From: Carex sylvatica
Taxonomy: Eukaryota > Streptophyta > Magnoliopsida > Poales > Cyperaceae
DNA length: 55,444 nt
NCBI GenBank assembly: GCA_964058845.1
Contig: CAXKVR010000951.1
Coordinates: forward strand, 1-55,444
Direction of reading: 5' to 3'
Shown here: positions 46,853-55,444 of the stretch, in pieces
Position numbering within the stretch: position 1 is the stretch's first letter
How the letters are laid out: each line of letters starts with the position of its first letter
Position numbers and translations under genes: made by a program
The notes under the pieces: generated by a model
The model's database searches: none
Told to the model about the DNA's origin: nothing
The model's input: the letters and a program-made list of their open reading frames with translations, nothing else

Positions 46853-49800
46853 GGTACACGACACAGCCAGAAGGAAAAGAAATAACCGTGCAACTAAAAA
46901 AGCAAGGATATATTGTGAAGGAGACTTATCTTATAAGAGAACCGCAGGGAAGTCACGGCTGCTGGATGCGTGCCGTTTCAGGAAAGCAGCCAATCCAAGG
47001 AGAGCTCCATCTACATAACCAAAAGTAAAGGTTGTGAGATATCACCATTTGAAAAACAAAAACTATAACAAAGACCTAGCAACTCCAACATGTAAAGGCC
47101 AAGTCAGCTTTTGCTGACTTCTACCGGACAGGTACACGACACAGCCAAAAGGGAAAGAAATAACCGTGCAACTAAAAAAGCAAGGATATATTGTGAAGTA
47201 GACTTATCTTATAAGAGAAACCGCAGGGAAGTCACGGTTGGTGGATGCGTGCCGTTCCAGCAAAGCAGCCCACTCCAAGGAGAGCTCCATCTACATAAAC
47301 AAAAGTAAAGGTTGTGAGATATGACCATTTGAAAAACAAAAACTATAACAAAGACCTAGCAACTCCAACATGTAAAGGCCAAGTCAGCTTTTGCTGACTT
47401 CTACCGGACAGGTACACGACACAGCCAAAAGGGAAGGAAGTAACCATGCAACTATAAAAGCAAGGATATATTGTGAAGGAGACTTATCTTATAAGAGAAA
47501 CCGCACCGAAGTCACTGTTGCTGGATGCGTACCGTTTCAGGAAAGCAACCCACTCCAAGGAGACTTCCACCTACATAAACAAAAGTAAAGGTTGTGAGAT
47601 ATGACCATTTGACAAACAAAAACTATAACAAAGACATAGCAACTCCAACATGTAAAGGCCAAGTCAGCTTTTGCTGACTTCTACCGGACAGGTACACGAC
47701 ACAGCCAAAAGGAAAAGAAATAATCGTGCAACTATAAAAGCAAGGATATATTGTGAAGGAGACTTATCTTATAAGAGAAACCGCAGGGAAGTCACGGTTG
47801 TTGGATGCGTGCCGTTCCAGCAAAGCAGCCCACTCCAAGGAGAGCTCCATCTACATAAACAAAAGTAAAGGTTGTAAGATATGACCATTTGAAAAACAAA
47901 AACTATAACAAAGACCTAGCAACTCCAACATGTAAAGGCTAAGTCAGCTTTTGCTGACTTCTACCGGACAGGTACACGACACAGCCAAAAGGGAAAGAAA
48001 TAACCGTGCAACTAAAAAAGGAAGGATATATTGTGAAGGAGACTTATCTTATAAGAGAAACCGTAAGTAAGTAACGGTTTTTGGATGCGTGCCGTGTCAC
48101 GAAAGCAGCCCACTCCAAGAAGAGCTCCATCTACATGAACAAAAGTAAAGATCGTGAGATATGACCATTTGAAAAACAAAAACTATAAGAAAGACCTATC
48201 AACTCCAATAAGTAAAGGCCAAGTCAGCTTTTGCTGACTTCTACCGGACAGGTACACGACACAGCCAAAAGGGAAGGAACTAACCGTGCAACTAAAAAAG
48301 CAAGGATATATTGTGAAGGAGACTTATCTTATAAGAGAAACCGCATGGAAGTTACGGTTGTTGGATGCGTGCCGTTCCAGCAAAGCAGCCCACTCCAAGG
48401 AGAGCTCCTTCTACATAAACAAAAGTAAAGGTTGTGAGATATGACCATTTGAAAAACAAAAACTATAACAAAGACCTACCAACTCCAACATGTAAAGGCC
48501 AAGTCAGCTTTTGCTGACTTCTACCGGACAGGTACACGACACAGCCAAAAGGGAACGAAGTAACTGTGCAACTAAAAAAGCAAGGATATATTGTGAATGA
48601 GACTTATCTTATAAGAGAAACCGCATGGAAGTCACGGTTGTTGGATGCGTGCCGTTCCAGGAAAGCAGCCCACTCCAAGGAGAGCTCCATCTACATAAAC
48701 AAAAGTAAAGGTTGTGAGATATGACCATTTGAAAAACAAAAACTATAACAAAGACCTAGCAACTCCAACATGTAAAGGCCAAGTCAGCTTTTGCTGACTT
48801 CTACCGGACAGGTACACGACACAGCCAAAAGGGAAGGAAGTAACCATGCAACTATAAAAGCAAGGATATATTGTCAATGAGACTTATCTTATAAGAGAAA
48901 CCGCATGGAAGTCACGGTTGTTGGATGCGTGCCGTTCCTGCAAAGCAACCCACTCCATGAAGAGCTCCATCTACATAAACAAAAGTAAAGGTTGTCAGAT
49001 ACGACCATTTGAAAAACAAAAACTATAACAAAGACCTAGCAACTCCAACATGTAAAGGCCAAGTCAGCTTTTGCTGACTTCTACCGGACAGGTACACGAC
49101 ACAGCCAAAAGGGAAGGAAGTAACCGTGCAACTAAAAAAGCAAGGATATATTGTGAAGGAGACTTATCTTATAAGAGAAACCGCATGGAAGTCACGGTTG
49201 TTGGATGCGTGCCGTTTCAAGAAAGCAACCCACTCCAAGGAGAGCTCTATCTACATAAACAAAAGTAAAGGTTGTGAGATATGACCATTTGAAAAACAAA
49301 AACTATAACAAAGACCTAGCAACTCCAACATGTAAAGGCCAAGTCAGCTTTTGCTGACTTCTACCGGACAGGTACACGACACAGCCAAAAGGGAGGGAAC
49401 TAAACGTGCAACTAAAAAAGCAAGGATATATTGTGAAGTAGACTTATTTTATAAGAGAAACCGCAGGGAAGTCACGGTTGGTGGATGCGTGCCGTTCCAG
49501 CAAAGCAGCCCACTCCAAGGAGAGCTCCATCTACATAAACAAAAGTAAAGGTTGTGAGATATGACCATTTGAAAAACAAAAACTATAACAAAGACCTAGC
49601 AACTCCAATATGTAAAGGCCAAGTCAGCTTTTGCTGACTTCTACCGGACAGGTACACGACACAGCCAAAAGGGAAGGAAGTAACCATGCAACTATAAAAG
49701 CAATGATATATTGTCAAGGAGACTTATCTTATAAGAGAAACCGCATGGAAGTCACGGTTGTTGGATGCGTGCCGTTCCAGCAAAGCAACCCACTCCATGA

Positions 49801-52800
49801 AGAGCTCCATCTACATAAACAAAAGTAAAGGTTGTCAGATACGACCATTTGAAAAACAAAAACTATAACAAAGACCTAGCAACTCCAACATGTAAAGGCC
49901 AAGTCAGCTTTTGCTGACTTCTACCGGACAGGTACACGACACAGCCAAAAGGGAAGGAAGTAACCATGCAACTATAAAAGCAAGGATATATTGTCAAGGA
50001 GACTTATCTTATAAGAGAAACCGCATGGAAGTCACGGTTGTTGGATGCGTGCCGTTCCTGCAAAGCAACCCACTCCATGAAGAGCTCCATCTACATAAAC
50101 AAAAGTAAAGGTTGTCAGATACGACCATTTGAAAAACAAAAACTATAACAAAGACCTAGCAACTCCAACATGTAAAAGCCAAGTCAGCTTTTGCTGACTT
50201 CTACCGGACAGGTACACGACACAGCCAAAAGGGAAGGACCTAACCGTGCAACTAAAAAAGCAAGGATATATTGTGAAGGAGACTTATCTTATAAGAGAAA
50301 CCGCATGGAAGTCACGGTTGTTGGATGCGTGCCGTTTCAAGAAAGCAACCCACTCCAAGGAGAGCTCTATCTACATAAACAAAAGTAAAGGTTGTGAGAT
50401 ATGACCATTTGAAAAACAAAAACTATAACAAAGACCTAGCAACTCCAACATGTAAAGGCCAAGTCAGCTTTTGCTGACTTCTACCGGACAGGTACACGAC
50501 ACAGCCAAAAGGGAAGGAAGTAACCGTGCAACTAAAAAAGCAAGGATATATTGTGAAGGAGACTTATCTTATAAGAGAAACCGCATGGAAGTCACGGTTG
50601 GTGGATGCGTGCCGTTCCAGCAAAGCAACCCACTCCATGAAGAGCTCCATCTACATAAACAAAAGTAAAGGTTGTCAGATACGACCATTTGAAAAACAAA
50701 AACTATAACAAAGACCTAGCAACTCCAACATGTAAAGGCCAAGTCAGCTTTTGCTGACTTCTACCGGACAGGTACACGACACAGCCAAAAGGGAAGGAAC
50801 TAACCGTGCAACTAAAAAAGCAAGGATATATTGTGAAGGAGACTTATCTTATAACAGAAACCGCATGGAAGTCACGGTTGTTGGATGCGTGCCGTTTCAG
50901 GAAAGCAACCCACTCCAAGTAGAGCTCCATCTACATAAACAAAAGTAAAGGTTGTGAGATATGACCATTTGAAAAGCAAAAACTATAACAAAGACCTAGC
51001 AACTCCAACATGTAAAGGCCAAGTCATCTTTTGCTGACTTCTACCGGACAAGTACACGACACAGCCAAAAGGGAAAGAAATAACCGTGCAACTAAAAAAG
51101 CAAGGATATATTGTGAAGGAGACTTATCTTATAAGAGAAACCGCATGGAAGTCACGGTTGTTGGATGCGTGCCGTTTCAAGAAAGCAACCCACTCCAAGG
51201 AAGCTCTATCTACATAAACAAAAGTAAAGGTTGTGAGATATGACCATTTGAAAAACAAAAACTATAACAAAGACCTAGCAACTCCAACATGTAAAGGCCA
51301 AGTCAGCTTTTGCTGACTTCTACCGGACAGGTACACGACACAGCCAAAAGGGAAGGAAGTAACCGTGCAACTAAAAAAGCAAGGATATATTGTGAAGGAG
51401 ACTTATCTTATAAGAGAAACCGCAGGGAAGTCACGGTTGGTGGATGCGTGCCGTTCCAGCAAAGCAGCCCACTCCAAGGAGAGCTCCATCTACATAAACA
51501 AAAGTAAAGGTTGTGAGATATGACCATTTGAAAAACAAAAACTATAACAAAGACCTAGCAACTCCAACATGTAAAGGCCAAGTCAGCTTTTGCTGACTTC
51601 TACCGGACAGGTACACGACACAGCCAAAAGGGAAAGAAATAACCGTGCAACTAAAAAGGCAAGGATATATTGTGAAGTAGACTTATCTTATAAGAGAAAC
51701 CGCAGGGAAGTCACGGTTGGTGGATGCGTGCCGTTCCAGCAAAGCAGCCCACTCCAAGGAGAGCTCCATCTACATAAACAAAAGTAAAGGTTGTGAGATA
51801 TGACCATTTGAAAAACAAAAACTATAACAAAGACCTAGCAACTCCAACATGTAAAGGCCAAGTCAGCTTTTGCTGACTTCTACCGGACAGGTACACGACA
51901 CAGCCAAAAGGGAAGGAAGTAACCATGCAACTATAAAAGCAATGATATATTGTCAAGGAGACTTATCTTATAAGAGAAACCGCATGGAAGTCACGGTTGT
52001 TGGATGCGTGCCGTTCCTGCAAAGCAACCCACTCCATGAAGAGCTCCATCTACATAAACAAAAGTAAAGGTTGTCAGATACGACCATTTGAAAAACAAAA
52101 ACTATAACAAAGACCTAGCAACTCCAACATGTAAAGGCCAAGTCAGCTTTTGCTGACTTCTACCGGACAGGTACACGACACAGCCAAAAGGGAAGGAACT
52201 AACCGTGCAACTAAAAAAGCAAGGATATATTGTGAAGGAGACTTATCTTATAACAGAAACCGCATGGAAGTCACGGTTGTTGGATGCGTGCCGTTTCAGG
52301 AAAGCAACCCACTCCAAGTAGAGCTCCATCTACATAAACAAAAGTAAAGGTTGTGAGATATGACCATTTGAAAAACAAAAACTATAACAAAGACCTAGCA
52401 ACTCCAACATGTAAAGGCCAAGTCATCTTTTGCTGACTTCTACCGGACAGGTACACGACACAGCCAAAAGGGAAAGAAATAACCGTGCAACTAAAAAAGC
52501 AAGGATATATTGTGAAGGAGACTTATCTTATAAGAGAAACCGCATGGAAGTCACGGTTGTTGGATGCGTGCCGTTCCAGGAAAGCAACCCACTCCAAGGA
52601 GAGCTCCATCTACATAAACAAAAGTAAAGGTTGTGAGATATGACTATTTGAAAAACAAAAACTATAACAAAGACCTAGCAACTCCAACATGTAAAGGCCA
52701 AGTCAGCTTTTGCTGACTTCTACCGGACAGGTACACGACACAGCCAAAAGGGAAAGAAATAATCGTGCAACTATAAAAGCAAGGATATATTGTGAAGGAG

Positions 52801-53277
52801 ACTTATCTTATAAGAGAAACCGCACCGAAGTCACAGTTGCTGGATGCGTGCCGTTTCAGGAAAGCAACCCACTCCAAGGAGACTTCCACCTACATAAACA
52901 AAAGTAAAGGTTGTGAGATATGACCATTTGACAAACAAAAACTATAACAAAGACATAGCAACTCCAACATGTAAAGGCCAAGTCAGCTTTTGCTGACTTC
53001 TACCGGACGGGTACACGACACAGCCAAAAGGGAAGGAAGTAACCGTGCAACTATAAAAGCAAGGATATATTGTGAAGGAGACTTATCTTATAAGAGAAAC
53101 CGCATGGAAGTCACGGTTGTTGGATGCGTGCCGTTTCAGGAAAGCAACCCACTCCAAGGAGAGCTCCATCTACATAAACAAAAGTAATACTCAAATATCG
53201 GTACTAACCAAGAGTGAAGGTTGGGAGATCTGAACACTTCAAAAAAACTATAACAATGACCTATTACTCTAGCAAGC
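46853..53277. repeat. Satellite block B, 280-bp units (23 copies)
   Basis: Units begin at 46853, 47131 and then every 280 bp (one spacing is 279) to 53010. The final unit regains the ~30-bp segment (ACTCAAATATCGGTACTAAC) absent from all other B units, and stops before the hairpin, at about 53277. Confidence 0.95.
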
Positions 53278-53377
53278 AGCTTGTCTATTACCTCTGCCAA
53301 TTATTTTAGATTTAGATTCACAGATAATCATCAAAAGGTAAGTTGTTAATTAATGATAATTAAACACTTAACCTTAC

Positions 53378-53979
53378 TGTTAATGACATTTCCTTTGATA
53401 TCTGAGCTCAAAATATGGCCTCCTAGTAGACAAAGAGAACTATTTTTTTCGTAGTGCTTGCTCCATGTGGGTACCTGCAATATCATTCCCAAAAAAAAAA
53501 AAAAACTGAAATAAAAAAAGGGAAAAAATAAATTCTTGTAGCACTTAAAACTGAGAAATTTTTAACTGTTGTGCTTAGTGTCAATTGCGTAGAAAATGAG
53601 CCTTTCAAGCCTAGTTAATAGGCAAAGACCATGAAGAACATCTTCTTACCCATAGGTTGATAATTTGTTGCCATGCCCTCTAAAATCAAGAAACAATGTA
53701 ACCCTCCAAAACCCAAATTACCATATATATGCTTGGGATTTTCAATGGTAGTACATAATAAACTTCAGAGGTTACAGAGATTATAACAGGAACATGACCA
53801 ATATATGACATAAAAGAGCTTAGCAAAATAACCAACAAAAATAATATAGCACTTGACCTGTTGGACACACTTGAAGACTCCAATTTGGGTCCCATATGCA
53901 GCAAAGGTATAGTTTTTGAAAGATGTAAGGGCTTGAATCTTCTTAAGCAGTTAAGGTCCTGAAAAATGCAGTTAAGGTC
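53378..53979 (-). pseudogene. UTP21-like: UTP21/WDR36-like gene fragment, two exons
   Basis: UTP21 is a WD40 protein of the UTP-B part of the nucleolar small-subunit processome, needed for 18S rRNA maturation. On the minus strand, exon a (53958 or 53979 to 53858) reads LLKKIQALT, then SFKNYTFAAYGTQIGVFK; after an intron, exon b (53474-53378) reads VPTWSKHYEK, then GGHILSSDIKGNV. Both match consecutive N-terminal segments of the plant protein and the junction sits at the expected place. Lesions: TAA at 53951-53953 replaces the Gln of GPQL; a 21-bp tandem duplication (53948-53989) doubles the splice acceptor; exon b has lost at least one codon and ends early. The start exon and all later WD repeats are absent. 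The satellite begins where the next exon would be expected. Confidence 0.82.
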
Positions 53980-54478
53980 CTGAAAAAACACACCCATTTT
54001 TCCTTTTTGAAAACCTGTCAGAGCATGAATTTTTGAAGGCCTTCAATAAGTTGTACCAGATACAATCTACTCTCCCTCCCGCTCTCTCTTTGTCTATAAT
54101 GGTGAAAATAAAATGGTACCTATCATAAAAATAAGAAGAAACATTACAATTACATAAAAGCCAGAAGAGTAAATGGAAATTGAAGAAGGCTACTTTAATT
54201 TTCTTTAAAGTGTCTATAAAAATAGGAAGAGACATTACATTAGAATTATATTGTTGAATTGCAGGGGGGGTTTATGCAAATTTTTATTGGTTATATGTTC
54301 CACTATAAGAAGTTATGTAGACAACACATAATTGTATTGATCGTGCGACCAATTAAGTATTTTGTCGTGAATTGCTTAAGCTTTATTTGATATCCCTAAA
54401 AAAATATGTTGCAGCAGAAATGCAAAATCGGATTTTAGAATTATAACTTGGTCAACAAATTAATTAACACATATTACC
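53980..54478. other. Spacer between the UTP21-like and HEI10-like fragments
   Basis: No recognisable exon: neither the UTP21 start exon nor the HEI10 C-terminal exon is here. The 87- and 103-codon minus-strand frames overlap this region and exon a in a shifted frame and are not genes. Confidence 0.5.
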
Positions 54479-55244
54479 CGGTCTGAGAGGTGGATCCCTC
54501 TGCATCATGTTGCCCATTCCAGAGAACAAATCAGGCTGGTTTCTTAGGAAGCATTTAGCTGGTTGAATTGCTGAGCGCTTGGTTGACTCGTACTCTTCTC
54601 GTAACTGATCATACAGCTCATCCAATTTCCTCTTCTGCCTGATAAAAGCCAGATTAATTAAATATTAATAATGGTGATTATAATCATTACTTATTTATAT
54701 AGCATCGACAAACATTATAGTAATGCTGTCGCAATTTCATACATCTGAAAGTTTGTAAATAACTGACGGGCACTAATGTATGTACAAGTTTGTAATATAA
54801 ATTGACTAGCACCCAGGATAACCCAGTACAATACAAATCAGTACAATCTCTACAGGTTATGGTACCAGGACTGTGCTTTGTTTTAAATTATTTTTTAGGA
54901 TGAAAAATGGCATTACCACTGCATTAAGCTTTGGTTGCTCCTCAGTTCAGCAGAAAATGCACCAATAGAATCTAAGTATAAAAGCTAAGAAATACAGAAC
55001 TGATATGGATAGAAGTCCATTAGTCCCTGGGCGCATAATCTGAACACAACTATATATTCCTAAAAATAAAATAAAATTTCAGATCAACCTGGATATTTCA
55101 GAGTATTTCTCTTGAAGCTCATGTTTGTCTTAGGTCAGATTCTCTAACTCCTTCCGCATTAATTGGCACTTTCTGGCCATTTTCTGGTATGCACTGTGCA
55201 CCTCTCTCCATTTTCTCTGTGAATTTTGCTTGCATGGCCTCACA
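54479..55244 (-). pseudogene. HEI10-like: HEI10-like (CCNB1IP1 homologue) fragment, two exons
   Basis: HEI10 is a RING E3 ligase that marks meiotic crossover sites in the ZMM pathway. On the minus strand, the upstream exon (55244-55089) reads CEAMQAKFTEKMER, then VHSAYQKMARKCQLMRKELE and DKHELQEKYSEIS; the next exon (54639-54479) reads QKRKLDELYDQLREEYES, KRSAIQPAKCF, then QPDLFSGMGNMM. These are consecutive parts of the coiled-coil region, joined in correct phase through an AG/G junction (donor GTTGAT, acceptor TTTTATCAG). Lesions: a one-base insertion near 55199-55209 and TAA (55130-55132) replacing the Lys after LT. The second exon is intact. The RING exons, if present, lie beyond the right edge; the C-terminal exons are missing. 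Family call very likely; non-functional by two lesions. Confidence 0.88.
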
Positions 55245-55444
55245 TGATGCTTTTGTACGTAGCCTTTATAACTGATTTATATTTTTTAAGGAATGAACTT
55301 TAAAATTTTATTTTGGTTGCTGTTAAATACAACATTATGAAATAACTTTAAAATTAAAGTGCAGTTTTGTATATTGCCATGGAGTAATAAATTGTACACA
55401 TAGTAAGAAATAACTTTTCATAAAATCCTGTATAAACTAAATAC
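55245..55444. other. Right window edge, intron-like sequence
   Basis: A/T-rich, no exon recognised. It would be the intron upstream of the HEI10-like exon; no clean acceptor precedes CEAMQ. Confidence 0.4.

Larger units (their letters stand above)
40838..53277. repeat. 12.4-kb satellite array, ~43 units in two subfamilies
   Basis: Tandem head-to-tail units run from 167 bp after the helicase stop to ~100 bp before the first UTP21-like exon. The left 20 units have a period of about 302 bp (type A); the right 23 have a period of 280 bp, constant to within two bases (type B). Shared cores include GAAGGARACTTATCTYA, TTGGATGCGTGYCGTTCC, ACATAAACAAAAGTAAA and a perfect 8-bp stem hairpin AAGTCAGC-TTTK-GCTGACTT. 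A and B differ mainly by two indels: B lacks ~30 bp (ACTCAGATATCGGTACTAAC and the following bases) and A lacks ~8 bp near ACACAGCCAAAAGGG. Neither period is a multiple of three. Several 65-codon frames repeat every 280 bp but begin at TTG, not ATG. Confidence 0.97.

Noticed and set aside
47111..53187. Repeated 65-codon open frames every 280 bp
   Set aside because: They are one frame of the satellite read in each B unit and begin at TTG (the nearest upstream ATG is followed at once by TAA). The period is not a multiple of three and no protein family is seen.
40838..53277. CRISPR-like array
   Set aside because: Units are 280-302 bp, diverge throughout and have no spacer/repeat alternation. This is a eukaryotic satellite.
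1..55444. tRNA or rRNA genes, LTR retrotransposon, organelle DNA insertion
   Set aside because: No tRNA B-box context, rRNA sequence, LTR pair, gag-pol frame or plastid or mitochondrial gene sequence was recognised anywhere.

Overview
The window is AT-rich nuclear DNA of a flowering plant, most likely a eudicot. The evidence is plant-type gene fragments with GT-AG introns, dense TA/GA/CA microsatellites and many miniature inverted-repeat transposable elements (MITEs). I found no intact gene that I can identify. It reads as a degenerate, probably heterochromatic region: broken pieces of several unrelated genes, layers of small DNA transposons, and one large satellite array. Family names rest on recognising protein motifs by eye, not on a database search.

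Layout. 1-12.5 kb: AT-rich non-coding DNA with MITEs (a 586-bp long-TIR element at 6.66 kb, an element with doubled ends at 7.35-7.71 kb). 12.5-19.1 kb: a RING-finger exon remnant next to a foldback MITE with a 9-bp target-site duplication (TSD), a hAT-type MITE (15.5 kb), a second foldback inside a TA repeat (16.9 kb), and several copies of a Mutator-like MITE family with GAATYCGNATCCTCT ends. 19.1-31 kb: minisatellites, a GC-rich island (20.5 kb), a PIF/Harbinger-type MITE (24.17 kb), an unidentified broken exon (26.8 kb) and a GC-richer 146-codon open frame (29.5 kb). 31-35 kb: hairpin-type tandem repeats, a two-exon CULLIN3-like fragment on the minus strand, and another long-TIR MITE.

36.3-40.7 kb: a multi-exon pseudogene of the plant SEN1/UPF1-like superfamily 1 helicases. 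It keeps Walker A and QYRMHP motifs but has many frameshifts and lacks the exon with the DEAA (motif II) box. 40.84-53.28 kb: a 12.4-kb tandem satellite of about 43 units in two subfamilies, 302 bp (left) and 280 bp (right), which meet in one chimeric unit. 53.4-55.4 kb: minus-strand fragments of a UTP21/WDR36-like gene and of the meiotic crossover E3 ligase HEI10, both disrupted.

The gene pieces do not form a pathway: ubiquitin ligase parts (RING, CUL3, HEI10), an RNA/DNA helicase and a ribosome-biogenesis WD protein. They keep intron-exon structure, so they arose by DNA-level duplication or decay of ancestral loci, not retroposition. The most informative object is the satellite. Both edge units keep two sequence segments, and each internal subfamily has lost one of them, which records how the array grew.
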